From positions 1,928 to 65,750 of the forward strand of contig JAQWBH010000003.1 in NCBI GenBank assembly GCA_028707405.1: a stretch of 63,823 bases of DNA, read 5' to 3'. Of this stretch, positions 19,363 through 30,841 are shown one piece after another. The position numbers and the translations under genes were made by a program. The notes under the pieces are model-generated. The model worked only from the letters and a program-made list of their open reading frames with translations, was not told the DNA's origin and ran no database searches. Each line of letters starts with the position of its first letter. The first letter of the stretch is position 1. Source of the DNA: Parabacteroides sp. (GTDB taxonomy: Bacteria > Bacteroidota > Bacteroidia > Bacteroidales > Tannerellaceae).

Positions 19363-19682
19363 TACTTTATTTCCTCCCCTGATTTTTTAGAATAACGAAC
19401 CAACTTTCCCTTTTCATTCAATTTACGACCTATACGTGTAGGCTTCCCCGATTTAGGGTCTACCACATTAAGATTCGAAAGATGAACAGGAGCCTCTTTT
19501 TTCACAATTCCTCCTTGCGGACTCTTTGCATTAGGCTTGGTATGCTTAGATACCATATTAATACCTTCTACAACGGCACGATTATCTTTTACAATGACGT
19601 CTAAAACACGTCCTGTCTTACCTTTGTCCTCTCCGGTATTAACAAAAACTATATCGCCTTTTTTAATATGTAATTTGCTCAT
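19362..19682 (-). CDS. rplX: 50S ribosomal protein L24
   Basis: L24 starts 50S assembly and sits by the tunnel exit. The 106-aa protein has a KOW motif ([20 protein letters not shown]) and ends in a basic tail. I take the ATG at 19682 ([12 protein letters not shown]); the frame stays open 16 codons upstream but that stretch does not resemble L24. Confidence 0.97.
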   Translation of the reverse strand: MSKLHIKKGDIVFVNTGEDKGKTGRVLDVIVKDNRAVVEGINMVSKHTKPNAKSPQGGIVKKEAPVHLSNLNVVDPKSGKPTRIGRKLNEKGKLVRYSKKSGEEIK

Positions 19683-19701
19683 TACTGTAAGTTTTACAAT
19701 T

Positions 19702-20067
19702 TTAAAGTACTTCAGGTGCAAGTGAAACAATTTTCATGTTCGTAGCACGAAGTTCCCTAGCAACTGGCCCAAAAATACGACTACCACGGATATCACCACC
19801 AGCATTCAACAACACGCAAGCATTATCGTCAAAACGAATGTAAGAACCATCTGCACGGCGAATTTCTTTTTTAGTACGAACAATAACTGCCTTTGAAACA
19901 GCACCTTTCTTTATATCACTTGATGGAATGACACTCTTTATTGCGACAACAATTACATCACCCACCGTAGCATAACGCTTTCTTGTACCGCCCAATACAC
20001 GAATACACAATGCTTCCCTTGCACCGCTATTATCAGCTATTACTAATCTACTTTCTTGTTGTATCAT
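19702..20067 (-). CDS. rplN: 50S ribosomal protein L14
   Basis: L14 is an interface protein contacting 16S rRNA. The 121-aa protein begins [20 protein letters not shown], with the signature [20 protein letters not shown] and the closing [22 protein letters not shown] (in parts). It follows rpsQ by 1 nt. Confidence 0.98.
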   Translation of the reverse strand: MIQQESRLVIADNSGAREALCIRVLGGTRKRYATVGDVIVVAIKSVIPSSDIKKGAVSKAVIVRTKKEIRRADGSYIRFDDNACVLLNAGGDIRGSRIFGPVARELRATNMKIVSLAPEVL

Positions 20068-20068
20068 G

Positions 20069-20326
20069 TTATTTAGCCTTTTCGATTATTTGAACTAATC
20101 TCCATCTCTTTGTTTTACTCAATGGACGTGTTTCCATAATTTTTACGGTATCACCCTCATTGCATTCATTCTTTTCATCATGAACGTGATATTTCTTCGT
20201 TTTACTAACGAACTTACCATAAATAGGGTGTTTCTCCTTCCATTTAATTGCAACAGTGATGCTTTTATCCATCTTATTGCTAATTACCACGCCCGTTCTT
20301 TCTTTTCTTAAATTTCTCGTTTCCAT
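20069..20326 (-). CDS. rpsQ: 30S ribosomal protein S17
   Basis: S17 is an early 30S assembly protein with an OB fold. The 85-aa protein has [40 protein letters not shown] and [18 protein letters not shown] one codon upstream is an alternative start. It lies between rpmC and rplN in the S10 operon order. Confidence 0.97.
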   Translation of the reverse strand: METRNLRKERTGVVISNKMDKSITVAIKWKEKHPIYGKFVSKTKKYHVHDEKNECNEGDTVKIMETRPLSKTKRWRLVQIIEKAK

Positions 20327-20334
20327 CACGTCAT

Positions 20335-20532
20335 TTATTTGTTGTTAAGTTCTCTTTGACGCAATTCTGTTTTCATGCGTGCAATCGACCTGCGTTGTTG
20401 CTTTATTTGAGCCGGATTCTCACTTGGAGAAATACTATGGTTGAGCAACTTTTGGTTGTATGATATCACTTCGGCATCAATCCTCTCAACCAATTCCTTC
20501 GTGCTTAATTCTCTAACTTCTGCAATTTTCAT
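20335..20532 (-). CDS. rpmC: 50S ribosomal protein L29
   Basis: L29 borders the tunnel exit and helps dock trigger factor and SRP. The 65-aa helical hairpin starts [19 protein letters not shown] and has the family tail [17 protein letters not shown]. It follows rplP by 6 nt. Confidence 0.96.
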   Translation of the reverse strand: MKIAEVRELSTKELVERIDAEVISYNQKLLNHSISPSENPAQIKQQRRSIARMKTELRQRELNNK

Positions 20533-20538
20533 AATTCA

Positions 20539-20973
20539 TTACGCATTTTGATTAGCCATATCATAATCACGTCTCACAACAAACTTTGTAATTACCGGAA
20601 GCTTTTGTGCAGCTAAGCGCAAAGCTTCTTTTGCAATATCAAAAGATACACCTTCAACTTCAAATAACATGCGACCTGGTGTTACAGGCGCAACAAAGCC
20701 TTCTGGGTTACCTTTACCTTTACCCATACGTACATCAAGAGGTTTCTTTGTAATAGGCTTATCAGGGAAAATACGAACCCAGACCATACCTTGACGTTGC
20801 ATATAACGAGTTACCGCAACACGAGCAGCTTCAATCTGACGGCCGGTAATCCATTTTGTTTCTAATGATTTTATACCAAATGATCCGAAGGCCAATTGGT
20901 TGCCTCTTTGAGCTTCACCCTTTAAGCGACCCTTTTGCGATCTTCTGAATTTGGTTTTCTTTGGTTGTAACAT
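20539..20973 (-). CDS. rplP: 50S ribosomal protein L16
   Basis: L16 organises the A-site region and 23S helix 38. The 144-aa protein begins [19 protein letters not shown], with [20 protein letters not shown], the [16 protein letters not shown] signature and GRMLFEVEG. The gene lies 12 nt after rpsC. Confidence 0.98.
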   Translation of the reverse strand: MLQPKKTKFRRSQKGRLKGEAQRGNQLAFGSFGIKSLETKWITGRQIEAARVAVTRYMQRQGMVWVRIFPDKPITKKPLDVRMGKGKGNPEGFVAPVTPGRMLFEVEGVSFDIAKEALRLAAQKLPVITKFVVRRDYDMANQNA

Positions 20974-20985
20974 TTCTTTCTAACT

Positions 20986-21723
20986 TTAATGATTAGCTTT
21001 CTTTCTCTTGAAGTTTCTATCTCTGTTGCCACCTGCATTTTCATTTCTGTTGTGACCTGTTTCTTTTGTTACAGCAAATGAAGGAGCAAGATCTCGCTTT
21101 CCATATACTTCACCTCTGCAAATCCAAACCTTAACACCGATCAAACCAACTTTTGTTAATGCCTCAGCCAAAGCATAATCTATATCTGCCCTGAAAGTAT
21201 GTAACGGAGTTCTACCTTCCTTATACATTTCCGAACGAGCCATTTCTGCCCCATTCAAACGACCAGAAACTTGCACCTTAATTCCTTCTGCACCCATTCG
21301 CATGGTAGAAGCTATTGCCATTTTAACAGCACGACGATATGCAATTTTCCCTTCTAATTGACGTGCAATATTATTTGCAACAATAACCGCATCCAACTCA
21401 GGCCTTTTTACTTCAAAGATGTTAATTTGAACCTCCTTGTCAGTAATTTTTTTCAACTCTTCTTTCAATTTATCAACTTCTGCACCACCTTTTCCGATGA
21501 TTATGCCCGGACGCGATGTACAAACTGTAATTGTAATCAATTTCAGTGTACGTTCAATTACTACACGTGATACACTAGCTTTAGCAAGACGAGCATTCAA
21601 ATATTTACGAATCTTACTGTCTTCCAGTAAAGTATCTCCATATTTTTTACCGCCATACCAATTGGAATCCCATCCACGGATAATTCCTAAACGATTACTA
21701 ACCGGATTAACTTTCTGTCCCAT
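20986..21723 (-). CDS. rpsC: 30S ribosomal protein S3
   Basis: S3 forms the mRNA entry site and takes part in helicase activity there. The 245-aa protein has a KH domain ([20 protein letters not shown]), the C-terminal S3 domain ([20 protein letters not shown]) and an asparagine/arginine-rich tail ([19 protein letters not shown]) typical of this phylum. It follows rplV by 6 nt. Confidence 0.98.
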   Translation of the reverse strand: MGQKVNPVSNRLGIIRGWDSNWYGGKKYGDTLLEDSKIRKYLNARLAKASVSRVVIERTLKLITITVCTSRPGIIIGKGGAEVDKLKEELKKITDKEVQINIFEVKRPELDAVIVANNIARQLEGKIAYRRAVKMAIASTMRMGAEGIKVQVSGRLNGAEMARSEMYKEGRTPLHTFRADIDYALAEALTKVGLIGVKVWICRGEVYGKRDLAPSFAVTKETGHNRNENAGGNRDRNFKRKKANH

Positions 21724-21729
21724 CTACAA

Positions 21730-22140
21730 TTAATTTTGACTATCGTTTTTACTCAGTGTATCAACAAACAATGTTACATGATTCGAACGTTTACGAATTC
21801 GGTAACCTCTTCCTTGAGGAGCTGGACGCATTCTTTTCAACGTTGTGGCGCCATCCACACATATTGAAGAAATACACAATTCTCCTGCTTCTGCCTTACG
21901 TTCATTCTTTTGTTCCCAATTGGCAACAGCCGAACGAAGTAACTTCTCTACTTTTGCTGCAGCTTCTTTATTAGAAAATTTTAAAATACCCAACGCACGA
22001 AATACCTCCATACCGCGAACCATATCTACAACAAGACGCATTTTGCGTGGAGAAGTAGGTACATTGCGCAATATTGCAAAATATTTAGTTTTTTGGGCTT
22101 CTTTTCTTGCTTCAGCTGATATTCTTTTTCTAGCACCCAT
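21730..22140 (-). CDS. rplV: 50S ribosomal protein L22
   Basis: L22 lines the nascent-peptide tunnel through its extended hairpin. The 136-aa protein starts [20 protein letters not shown], has [19 protein letters not shown] and the hairpin [20 protein letters not shown]. The ATG at 22140 was preferred to one eight codons upstream. The tunnel tip carries no obvious insertion. Confidence 0.97.
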   Translation of the reverse strand: MGARKRISAEARKEAQKTKYFAILRNVPTSPRKMRLVVDMVRGMEVFRALGILKFSNKEAAAKVEKLLRSAVANWEQKNERKAEAGELCISSICVDGATTLKRMRPAPQGRGYRIRKRSNHVTLFVDTLSKNDSQN

Positions 22141-22184
22141 TTTATTGATTCTTTTTATTTCCAAATTTCTGTATTCCTGCCTTA

Positions 22185-22451
22185 TTAACCCTTATTACCG
22201 GCATGTCCACGGAATGTGCGCGTAGGAGAAAACTCACCTAGCTTATGACCAACCATATTCTCGGTTATAAATACAGGAATAAATTTATTTCCATTATGAA
22301 CTGCAATTGTATGGCCTACAAAATCAGGCGAAATCATTGAAGCTCTTGCCCACGTCTTAACGACAGCTTTCTTGCCTGACTCATTCATAGCCAGAACTTT
22401 CTTTTCGAGCTTTACATTAATATACGGGCCTTTTTTAAGCGATCGACTCAT
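22185..22451 (-). CDS. rpsS: 30S ribosomal protein S19
   Basis: S19 is a 30S head protein near S13. The 88-aa protein begins [18 protein letters not shown], has the signature segment [20 protein letters not shown] and [16 protein letters not shown]. It lies between rplB and rplV. Confidence 0.98.
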   Translation of the reverse strand: MSRSLKKGPYINVKLEKKVLAMNESGKKAVVKTWARASMISPDFVGHTIAVHNGNKFIPVFITENMVGHKLGEFSPTRTFRGHAGNKG

Positions 22452-22471
22452 AGTATTCTTTATTAATCAGA

Positions 22472-23296
<825 letters not shown>

Positions 23297-23303
23297 CTTA
23301 TAT

Positions 23304-23597
23304 TTAGATATTACTAAAGAAATCTATCGTTTCTCCTTCTTTCACTGTTACAATTGCTTTCTTAAAAGCTGCTTCTTTACCACTAATAAGACCAGATTTA
23401 GTATACCTGCTCTTATTTTTACCAGAATAGTTAATCGTGTTCACACTCACTACATGAACATTATACATATCCTCAACAGCTTTTTTAATCTCAAGCTTAT
23501 TAGCATCAGGAGAAACACGAAAACCAAAGCGATTAGCCATTTTTTCTGTAATCGCTGTCTGCTTCTCTGTCACTATAGGTTTAATAATAATTCCCAT
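23304..23597 (-). CDS. rplW: 50S ribosomal protein L23
   Basis: L23 at the tunnel exit is the docking site for trigger factor and SRP. The 97-aa protein has [20 protein letters not shown] and [20 protein letters not shown] followed by a loop that inserts into the tunnel in relatives. It lies 11 nt after rplD. The trigger factor gene is also in this window (40723-42078). Confidence 0.97.
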   Translation of the reverse strand: MGIIIKPIVTEKQTAITEKMANRFGFRVSPDANKLEIKKAVEDMYNVHVVSVNTINYSGKNKSRYTKSGLISGKEAAFKKAIVTVKEGETIDFFSNI

Positions 23598-23608
23598 CTT
23601 TTTACTCC

Positions 23609-24238
23609 TTAAGCTTTAAATAATTTATCAATAACAGCAACAGAACTTTCAGTTAAGATAATGCTTTTATTATCCAACACTTTATATGTATTTAATTCTG
23701 AAGCTATTACAACATTAACTTTTTGTAAATTTCTAGCCGACAAATATACACAATTATTTTTCTCTGGTAAAACGAGCAGTAATTTCTCACCTTCTGTTTT
23801 CAGATTCTTAGCAATTGTTACGATTTCTTTTGTTTTAGGGGCTTCGAAATTGAAATCTTCAACAACTTTTATAGCATTTTCTTTTGCTTTATAGCTCAAT
23901 GCTGACTTACGAGCCAAACTTTTAAGCTTTTTATTCAATTTAAAGCTATAATCTCTTGGTTTCGGTCCAAATACACGACCACCACCAATCAAAACTGGAG
24001 AATTAATATCACCTCTACGGGCTCCACCTCCACCTTTTTGACGGATCAGCTTACGCGTACTACCAGAAACTTCACTTCTCTCTTTTGACTTATGTGTCCC
24101 TTGACGCTGGTTTGCCAAATATTGTTTTACATCCAAATAAATAGCATGATCATTGGGTTCAATGCCAAAAATTGCATCATCCAAAGTTACCTTTCTTCCG
24201 GTATCTTCGCCTTTAATATTCAATACACTCAGTTCCAT
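23609..24238 (-). CDS. rplD: 50S ribosomal protein L4
   Basis: L4 lines the tunnel and, in E. coli, controls the S10 operon. The 209-aa protein has the basic loop [20 protein letters not shown] and [20 protein letters not shown]. Its start codon overlaps the rplC stop by one base (TAATG), so translation is coupled. Confidence 0.98.
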   Translation of the reverse strand: MELSVLNIKGEDTGRKVTLDDAIFGIEPNDHAIYLDVKQYLANQRQGTHKSKERSEVSGSTRKLIRQKGGGGARRGDINSPVLIGGGRVFGPKPRDYSFKLNKKLKSLARKSALSYKAKENAIKVVEDFNFEAPKTKEIVTIAKNLKTEGEKLLLVLPEKNNCVYLSARNLQKVNVVIASELNTYKVLDNKSIILTESSVAVIDKLFKA

Positions 24239-24855
24239 TACTTTTCAATTAATAAGATTGAACCTTTTGCTCCCGGTACTGATCCTTTGACCATCAAAAG
24301 ATTATGTTCCGGCAATACTTTAATCACCTGCAGATTCTGAACTGTAACTTGTTCATTTCCCATTTGACCTCCCATTCGCATACCTTTAAACACCTTAGCA
24401 GGATAAGAGCAAGCACCAATAGAACCCGGTTTACGAGCACGGTCTGATTGGCCATGGGTTCTCTCACCTACACCACTAAAATGGTGACGTTTTACAACAC
24501 CCTGAAAACCCTTGCCTTTTGATATACCAATAACATCAACAAAGCCTGCATTTTCCAAGTAATCAACAGTGATCATATCACCGAGGTTGTACTTCTTTTC
24601 AAATTCTTTGAACTCGGCCAAGTATCTCTTGGGGGTTACACCAGCCTTTTTAAAATGACCTGCTTCCGGTTGAGTGATACGTTTCTCTTTTTGATCAACA
24701 AACCCTAACTGTAAAGCTTCATAGCCATCTTTTTCCAAAGACTTGATCTGTGTAACGACACAAGGACCAACTTCGATAACAGTGCATGGAAGATTTTTTC
24801 CCTCGGCACTGAAAACGGATGTCATTCCGATTTTTTTTCCTAATAATCCTGGCAT
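24238..24855 (-). CDS. rplC: 50S ribosomal protein L3
   Basis: L3 helps form the peptidyl-transferase centre. The 205-aa protein starts [20 protein letters not shown] and has [20 protein letters not shown] and [20 protein letters not shown] with the glutamine that is N5-methylated in relatives. It follows rpsJ by 21 nt. Confidence 0.98.
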   Translation of the reverse strand: MPGLLGKKIGMTSVFSAEGKNLPCTVIEVGPCVVTQIKSLEKDGYEALQLGFVDQKEKRITQPEAGHFKKAGVTPKRYLAEFKEFEKKYNLGDMITVDYLENAGFVDVIGISKGKGFQGVVKRHHFSGVGERTHGQSDRARKPGSIGACSYPAKVFKGMRMGGQMGNEQVTVQNLQVIKVLPEHNLLMVKGSVPGAKGSILLIEK

Positions 24856-24876
24856 TTCACTTAATTTTTAAATAAC

Positions 24877-25182
24877 TCACACTTTAATCTCAACTTCAAC
24901 TCCGCTAGGCAACTCTAGTTTCATTAAAGCATCAACTGTTTTTGCAGTAGAACTGTAAATATCAATCAATCTCTTATAAGAAGAGAGTTCAAACTGTTCG
25001 CGCGACTTTTTATTAACAAAAGTAGAGCGGTTCACAGTAAAGATACGCTTATGCGTCGGCAGAGGTATCGGACCGCTTACTACTGCGCCGGTTGCCTTTA
25101 CCGTCTTAACGATTTTCTCAGCGGATTTGTCCACCAAGGTATAATCATAAGACTTTAATTTAATTCTGATCTTTTGGCTCAT
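24877..25182 (-). CDS. rpsJ: 30S ribosomal protein S10
   Basis: S10 is in the 30S head; with NusB it also acts in antitermination in other bacteria. The 101-aa protein begins [20 protein letters not shown] and has the signature [20 protein letters not shown]. The tetracycline-relevant loop residues ([16 protein letters not shown]) look ordinary. It lies 21 nt after fusA, with no tuf between. Confidence 0.98.
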   Translation of the reverse strand: MSQKIRIKLKSYDYTLVDKSAEKIVKTVKATGAVVSGPIPLPTHKRIFTVNRSTFVNKKSREQFELSSYKRLIDIYSSTAKTVDALMKLELPSGVEVEIKV

Positions 25183-25203
25183 ATCTATTTATACGTTTCT
25201 AAA

Positions 25204-27336
25204 TTATTTGATCAAATCAACACGACCTTGTACTTCAGTAAGTACTTGTTTCGCAATAGAAGAGGATACTTGAGAATAATGCGAAAATTGCATCGTAGAA
25301 GTTGCACGACCAGATGTAATTGTTCTTAAAGCAGTGACATATCCAAATGTTTCTGCCAAAGGGACCTCTGCTTTTACTATTCGTGCTCCGGTACGACTAG
25401 CTTCCATACCTTCTATCTGTCCACGACGTTTATTCAAATCTCCAATCACATCACCCATACTTTCTTCAGGAGTAACAACTTCCATCTTCATAATCGGTTC
25501 CATTAAAACTGGACCAGCTTTTTCACATGCATTTCTAAACGCTTGCAAAGCTACAATCTCAAATGACAACTGATCTGAATCAACCGGATGATAAGAACCA
25601 TCTAATAATGTTACCTTCAACTGATCCAAAGGATAACCAGCTAATACACCATTTTTCATAGCTTTCTCAAAACCTTTCTGAACAGAAGGAATATATTCCT
25701 TAGGAACATTACCGCCTTTCACTTCATCTACAAACTGAAGCGTTCCAACAAAATCCTTATCAGCAGGCTCTATACGAACAATGATATCTGCAAATTTACC
25801 TCGACCACCCGTTTGTTTTTTATAAACCTCGCGCAGTTGTATCGATTTAGTGATAGACTCCTTATAGGTAACTTGTGGTTTTCCTTGATTACATTCTACT
25901 TTGAATTCACGACGCAAACGATCTATAATAATATCAAGATGAAGCTCACCCATACCACTAATAACAGTCTGTCCCGTATCTTCATTAGTCTGTACACGGA
26001 ATGTTGGATCCTCTTCTGCCAATTTTGAAAGCCCTATACCGAGTTTATCCAAATCTTTCTGCGTTTTGGGCTCAATAGCAACACCGATAACAGGATCCGG
26101 AAATTCCATTGATTCCAATGTAATTGGATGATTCTCATCACAGAGTGTATCTCCCGTACGAATATCCTTAAATCCTACGCCTGCACCTATATCACCACAA
26201 CCAATAAATTCCATAGGATTCTGCTTATTTGAATACATCTGAAACAAGCGTGATATACGCTCTTTTTTCCCAGAGCGCGTATTCAAAACATAAGAGCCCG
26301 CATCCATTTGTCCGGCATAAACACGGAAATAGCACAAACGACCCACATAAGGATCCGTCGCAATTTTAAATGCTAAAGCAGTGAGAGGTTCTTCATAAAG
26401 AGGTTTACGAACGATAACTTTAGATGGATCATTAGGGTCTGTACCTTCAATTGCAGGTGTATCTTCTGGACTTGGCAAATATGCACAAACTGCATCGAGT
26501 AATGTCTGAACACCCTTGTTCTTAAACGAAGAACCACAAAGCATCGGATTTATTTTCATAGATAAAGTACCCTTTCTTAAAGCCGAAATAATCTCATCTT
26601 CAGTAATAGTAGACGGATCTTTTAAGTACTTTTCCATTACCTCATCATCACAATCAGAAATTGTTTCGAGCATTTTATCTCTCCATTCTTCAGCTTCCGA
26701 AAGTAACTCAGCCGGTATCTCATCAACTTCGTATTCAGCCCCCAGACTCTCATCATGCCAATAGATGGCTTTCATCCTTACCAAATCAACAACTCCCTTA
26801 AACTTTTCTTCAGCACCAATCGGTATCTGAATTGGACATGGGGTAGCCCCTAAAATATCTTTTATCTGACGGACAACTTCAAAAAAATTCGCTCCAGAGC
26901 GGTCCATTTTATTTACATAACCAATTCTCGGAACATTATATTTATCAGCTTGACGCCAAACTGTTTCCGATTGAGGTTCAACACCCCCAACAGCACAAAA
27001 TGTAGCTATAGCGCCATCCAATATTCGTAATGAACGTTCAACTTCAACTGTAAAATCCACATGCCCCGGGGTATCAATCAAATTGATTTTATATTTTTCT
27101 TGGTTATAATTCCAAAACGTGGTCACAGCAGCAGAAGTAATCGTTATACCACGTTCTTGCTCCTGTTCCATCCAGTCCATTGTAGCGGCTCCATCATGTA
27201 CTTCACCTATCTTATGAGTCAAGCCCGTATAGTATAAAATACGCTCAGATGTCGTAGTCTTTCCTGCATCTATATGAGCCATGATACCAATGTTCCTGGT
27301 AAACTTTAATCGTTCGTCAACTTTTGTTGTTGCCAT
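25204..27336 (-). CDS. fusA: Elongation factor G
   Basis: EF-G drives tRNA-mRNA translocation by GTP hydrolysis. The 710-aa protein has all G motifs: AHIDAGKTT (P loop), [10 protein letters not shown] (switch I), DTPGHVDF and NKMD. Domain IV ([13 protein letters not shown]) and the family end ([14 protein letters not shown]) are also present. The complete GTPase site suggests this is the standard EF-G, not the GTP-independent EF-G2 reported in Bacteroides. It lies between rpsG and rpsJ, so the str and S10 operons are joined. Confidence 0.98.
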   Translation of the reverse strand: MATTKVDERLKFTRNIGIMAHIDAGKTTTSERILYYTGLTHKIGEVHDGAATMDWMEQEQERGITITSAAVTTFWNYNQEKYKINLIDTPGHVDFTVEVERSLRILDGAIATFCAVGGVEPQSETVWRQADKYNVPRIGYVNKMDRSGANFFEVVRQIKDILGATPCPIQIPIGAEEKFKGVVDLVRMKAIYWHDESLGAEYEVDEIPAELLSEAEEWRDKMLETISDCDDEVMEKYLKDPSTITEDEIISALRKGTLSMKINPMLCGSSFKNKGVQTLLDAVCAYLPSPEDTPAIEGTDPNDPSKVIVRKPLYEEPLTALAFKIATDPYVGRLCYFRVYAGQMDAGSYVLNTRSGKKERISRLFQMYSNKQNPMEFIGCGDIGAGVGFKDIRTGDTLCDENHPITLESMEFPDPVIGVAIEPKTQKDLDKLGIGLSKLAEEDPTFRVQTNEDTGQTVISGMGELHLDIIIDRLRREFKVECNQGKPQVTYKESITKSIQLREVYKKQTGGRGKFADIIVRIEPADKDFVGTLQFVDEVKGGNVPKEYIPSVQKGFEKAMKNGVLAGYPLDQLKVTLLDGSYHPVDSDQLSFEIVALQAFRNACEKAGPVLMEPIMKMEVVTPEESMGDVIGDLNKRRGQIEGMEASRTGARIVKAEVPLAETFGYVTALRTITSGRATSTMQFSHYSQVSSSIAKQVLTEVQGRVDLIK

Positions 27337-27367
27337 TTTTATTTTATTTCTCCTAAATAATTGCTAA

Positions 27368-27844
27368 TTAAAATCTGAAGTGAGCAAAGGCTCTGTTAGC
27401 CTCAGCCATACGATGCATATCTTCTTTTCTTTTAAACGCGCCACCCTGATTATTAAATGCATCTACAATCTCTGCAGACAATTTATCAGACATCGTCTTT
27501 CCACCTCGTTTACGGGCGAAAGAAATAAGATTTTTCATCGAAATTGATTCTTTTCTATCCGGGCGGATTTCTGTAGGTACTTGGAATGTGGCACCACCTA
27601 CACGGCGTGATTTAACTTCAACTTGAGGAGTAATATTATCCAATGCCACTTTCCAAATTTCAAGTGCAGACTTCTCCTCATTGGGCATTTTTGCCTTTAC
27701 TGTTTCCAAAGCGGAATAAAATATTTCGAAGGCAGTATTCTTCTTGCCATCATACATCAGGTGGTTAACAAATTTAGTAACCTTAACATCACCGTATACT
27801 GGATCCGGTAATACCTGTCTCTTCTTTGGTTTTGCTTTTCTCAT
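27368..27844 (-). CDS. rpsG: 30S ribosomal protein S7
   Basis: S7 nucleates the 30S head and, in E. coli, binds the S12-S7 spacer mRNA to repress its operon. The 158-aa protein has [20 protein letters not shown], the signature-containing [20 protein letters not shown] and [17 protein letters not shown]. The spacer before it is 155 nt, long enough for a similar control site. Confidence 0.98.
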   Translation of the reverse strand: MRKAKPKKRQVLPDPVYGDVKVTKFVNHLMYDGKKNTAFEIFYSALETVKAKMPNEEKSALEIWKVALDNITPQVEVKSRRVGGATFQVPTEIRPDRKESISMKNLISFARKRGGKTMSDKLSAEIVDAFNNQGGAFKRKEDMHRMAEANRAFAHFRF

Positions 27845-27999
27845 TTTATTTCAAAATTACGTTCTTGTCTTTGGTTGCCATTTTATCGTCTTCAACAGTT
27901 CCGCTGAACCATTTACTCAACCTACCAGCCTATCCAAAAAACTCAAACCAGCTTTTTAATACTCTAATTTAAAATTCTCAGTTTGAAAATAAGTCCTTA
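27845..27999 (-). promoter_or_regulatory. Long rpsL-rpsG spacer, candidate S7 control site
   Basis: The 155-nt spacer is much longer than most in this operon. On the minus strand it can form a short hairpin, AGTTC/GAACC-type around CGCT (27897-27910). E. coli S7 binds the equivalent spacer. Whether this RNA resembles the S7 site of 16S rRNA was not tested. Confidence 0.3.
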
Positions 28000-28398
28000 T
28001 TACTTCTTTTCTTTTGAAGTTTGTCCTGCTTTAGGACGCTTTGCACCATATTTGGAACGACGCTGCGTACGACCATTTACACCAGCCGTATCCAAAGTCC
28101 CACGTACAATGTGATAACGAACACCTGGAAGATCCTTTACACGACCACCACGTACCAACACGATTGAGTGCTCCTGCAAATTATGACCTTCTCCCGGAAT
28201 GTAAGAGTTCACTTCTTTTCCATTTGTCAAACGTACTCTTGCTACTTTACGCATTGCAGAGTTAGGCTTTTTCGGAGTTGTTGTGTAAACACGCACGCAT
28301 ACACCACGTCTTTGCGGACATGAATCCAATGCTGGTGATTTACCTTTTTCCACCAAAGTTGTCCTTCCTTTTCTAACTAATTGCTGAATTGTAGGCAT
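28000..28398 (-). CDS. rpsL: 30S ribosomal protein S12
   Basis: S12 monitors decoding at the A site. The 132-aa protein has [20 protein letters not shown], the loop [20 protein letters not shown] and [19 protein letters not shown]. The lysines linked to streptomycin resistance when changed (in KKPNS and VKDLPG) are in the usual sensitive state. It is the first gene of the ribosomal run and has a promoter-like sequence about 140 nt upstream. Confidence 0.98.
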   Translation of the reverse strand: MPTIQQLVRKGRTTLVEKGKSPALDSCPQRRGVCVRVYTTTPKKPNSAMRKVARVRLTNGKEVNSYIPGEGHNLQEHSIVLVRGGRVKDLPGVRYHIVRGTLDTAGVNGRTQRRSKYGAKRPKAGQTSKEKK

Positions 28399-28517
28399 TT
28401 CTTTTCTTTTTTAAACTTTGAATGTGTTATTATTTTAATCACTTAATTTCTATTTTAAGCAACAAAGGTCACTTTTAATGCTGTTTACAAATTGATAGAA
28501 CATATTAATATATATAC

Positions 28518-28545
28518 ACTTTGCGCTAAAAACGCCGCAAAGTTA
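28518..28545 (-). promoter_or_regulatory. Candidate promoter of the str-S10-spc-alpha run
   Basis: TAACTTTG on the minus strand (28545 to 28538) is a full -7 match; transcription would begin near 28531, giving a 130-nt leader for rpsL. No -33 TTTG is seen. The box lies in a perfect 8-bp inverted repeat, ACTTTGCG (28518-28525) and CGCAAAGT (28536-28543). A second weaker -7 candidate, GACCTTTG, is at 28470 to 28463. Confidence 0.5.
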
Positions 28546-28658
28546 CATAATAGTTTCCTAACCACCATAAGTTATTTCTCTTTATTTACCAAAATTTAAC
28601 TACATCCCAGAGTTTTTTGAATAAATAACTACTAAATCGGTGCAAAAAAGGCTAAGGC

Positions 28659-30518
28659 CTATTTAAAACGTTTACTCAATTCATCTACCGTAATTAACGA
28701 CAATATAGGTTTCCCATCAGGGGTCAAATTTGGATCGCTGCATGAAAAAAGTGAAGCTACAATATTGTCCATCTCTTCCGGAGAAAGCATTTTGTCTGAT
28801 GGAATAGCTGCAGCCTTTGCTAATTCAAGTGCCATTGAAAACACAATTTCTTCATCAACTTTTGTATTCAATTCAATAACTCGTGCAATCATCTCATGCA
28901 ATAAAGCAGAAAAATCTATATCTTTCAATTCAGAAGGAACACCTTCAATCAAAAATTCATTTTTATCCTTCTTTGTTATTTCAAATCCAATAAAACGCAA
29001 ATCGTCTAGCAATAATGGTAAAACAGTCGCTTCTTTCGCGTTAAATTCTATAACATCAGGAAAAAGGACTTTTTGTGACACAACTTTTCGCTGCTGTATA
29101 GATCCTAAATATTGATCAAACAAAATTCGAATATGAGCACGGTGTTGATCAACAATAGCTAATCCGGATTTTATAGATGTAATAATATAGCTTCCACGAT
29201 ATTGGTAATATGAAGATAAAGGAGAATTGACAGGTTCATCATACATGGCCGAAATTGATCCACTTTGTGACTTTACCGTAATTTTTGATTCAATATCTCT
29301 AGATTTTTGATTAACAGGACTAAAGGAATGATCATTTTCAAAATTACTATATAATTTAGACCAATCGAATTCGGGTTTTTTATACGAATCCACATGAAAA
29401 GGATTATAATGTGAATCGACCGAGACGCCTGCTTTCTGGAACTTGTCGTCATTTGAAGTTTTTTGAGACATATTATAAACAGGTATTTTTATTGAGTTAT
29501 CCGAATCAAAGTCTATAGTAGGGACTGCACTTGAGACGGCCAATGATTCACGTACAGCAGACATAATGATCTGCCATATAGATTGTTCATTCTCAAATTT
29601 TATTTCGGTCTTAGTTGGATGAATATTAACATCAATCGAAGAAGGATCAAGAGTAAAATAAATAAAATAATCGGGCTGTTCACCTATTGGAATTAACTGT
29701 TCATAAGCTTGAAGAACCGCTTTATGAAAATAAGGATGGCGCATAAAACGACCATTCACAAAAAAATACTGCAACAGCCCTCTTTTTTTTGACATATCCG
29801 GACGTCCTACAAATCCATTAATTCCTATCAAAGAACTTTGAGCATTGACAGAAAGCAGTTTTTCATTCAACTTTTTACCATACACATCTATTATACGTTG
29901 GCGAATACCCGTTTCTGGAAGATCAAAGATTTGGACTTCATTATGATATAATGACATGGCTACTTTGGGATATACCAATGCTACTCTTTCGAATTCAGTT
30001 AAAATATTTCTAAATTCAGTATCATTGGATTTAAGGAATTTACGCCTAGCTGGTACATTAAAAAAAAGATTTTTCACGGAGAAACTACTACCTTCACCGC
30101 ATCCAACGGGTTCGCAAGATTCCAATTTAGATCCTGTAAAAAGAAGATGCGTTCCTAACTCAGATCCTTTCAGGCGAGTAAGTAAATCGACTTGAGCTAC
30201 AGCTACAATTGAAGCCAAAGCTTCTCCTCGAAAGCCCATTGTATGAAGAGCAAATAAATCATCTGCAGTCGAAATTTTTGATGTAGCATGTCGCTCAAAA
30301 GCCATCCGCGCATCCGTATCCGACATTCCTTTACCATTATCAATCACTTGAATTAAGGTTCGCCCGGCATCTTTAATATTTACTTGTATATGTGTAGAAC
30401 CGGCGTCTACAGCATTTTCTACAAGCTCCTTTACAACGGAAGACGGACGTTGTATTACTTCGCCTGCAGCTATCTGATTAGCGATATTATCAGGAAGTAA
30501 ATGAATTATATCATTCAT
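28659..30518 (-). CDS. mutL: DNA mismatch repair protein MutL
   Basis: MutL links mismatch recognition by MutS to strand removal. The 619-aa protein has a GHKL ATPase N-terminus (IAAGEVIQRPSSVVKELVEN, DNGKGM, ATSKI, MGFRGEALASI), a transducer domain and, after a poorly conserved linker (residues about 330-430), the C-terminal dimer domain. I did not see the DQHAxxExxxxE endonuclease motif; the site reads IVDQHRAHIRILF, so nuclease activity is uncertain. The ATG at 30518 overlaps the upstream 100-aa gene stop (ATGA), which supports this start. Confidence 0.96.
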   Translation of the reverse strand: MNDIIHLLPDNIANQIAAGEVIQRPSSVVKELVENAVDAGSTHIQVNIKDAGRTLIQVIDNGKGMSDTDARMAFERHATSKISTADDLFALHTMGFRGEALASIVAVAQVDLLTRLKGSELGTHLLFTGSKLESCEPVGCGEGSSFSVKNLFFNVPARRKFLKSNDTEFRNILTEFERVALVYPKVAMSLYHNEVQIFDLPETGIRQRIIDVYGKKLNEKLLSVNAQSSLIGINGFVGRPDMSKKRGLLQYFFVNGRFMRHPYFHKAVLQAYEQLIPIGEQPDYFIYFTLDPSSIDVNIHPTKTEIKFENEQSIWQIIMSAVRESLAVSSAVPTIDFDSDNSIKIPVYNMSQKTSNDDKFQKAGVSVDSHYNPFHVDSYKKPEFDWSKLYSNFENDHSFSPVNQKSRDIESKITVKSQSGSISAMYDEPVNSPLSSYYQYRGSYIITSIKSGLAIVDQHRAHIRILFDQYLGSIQQRKVVSQKVLFPDVIEFNAKEATVLPLLLDDLRFIGFEITKKDKNEFLIEGVPSELKDIDFSALLHEMIARVIELNTKVDEEIVFSMALELAKAAAIPSDKMLSPEEMDNIVASLFSCSDPNLTPDGKPILSLITVDELSKRFK

Positions 30519-30817
30519 TGCATCAGAAACCAAAGAATTCCAAACAACAAAACAAGAATCAATACCAGTTGGACATTCTTATATTTGCGAGTACGATTAT
30601 CAACCCCTCGCTCATGACTTCTCTTTAAATGAGTTGTTCCCTCAACAAAAGAGCCTTTTATTTGTGACTGATAATCCTCTATCGAAGAATCCATTCTCAT
30701 TTCCTGCTTTAATGTCTGAATACGCTTACCCAATTTTTCTTTATGAGGATCCCAATAAATAGGCTTGCGATCAAACTGACGCGGTTTAGGCATATGATAA
30801 AATGACATTATTCCCAT
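30515..30817 (-). CDS. Small tail-anchored-type membrane protein before mutL
   Basis: I do not recognise a named family. The 100-aa protein has a basic N-terminal part with PKPRQFDRKPIYWDPHKEKL, a charged middle, and one hydrophobic C-terminal helix (VQLVLILVLLFGILWFLM, about residues 82-99). It would sit in the membrane with its N-terminal part in the cytoplasm. It lies 24 nt after the OstA-like gene and overlaps mutL by 4 nt, so it belongs to that operon. A start at 30808 (MSFYHM) is equally possible. Confidence 0.75.
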   Translation of the reverse strand: MGIMSFYHMPKPRQFDRKPIYWDPHKEKLGKRIQTLKQEMRMDSSIEDYQSQIKGSFVEGTTHLKRSHERGVDNRTRKYKNVQLVLILVLLFGILWFLMQ

Positions 30818-30841
30818 AAAATACGAATTTAATTATAACTG

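Noticed and set aside
25204..27336. EF-G as the Bacteroides GTP-independent EF-G2
   Set aside because: All G-domain motifs are intact and the gene is in the str operon, so it is the standard EF-G.
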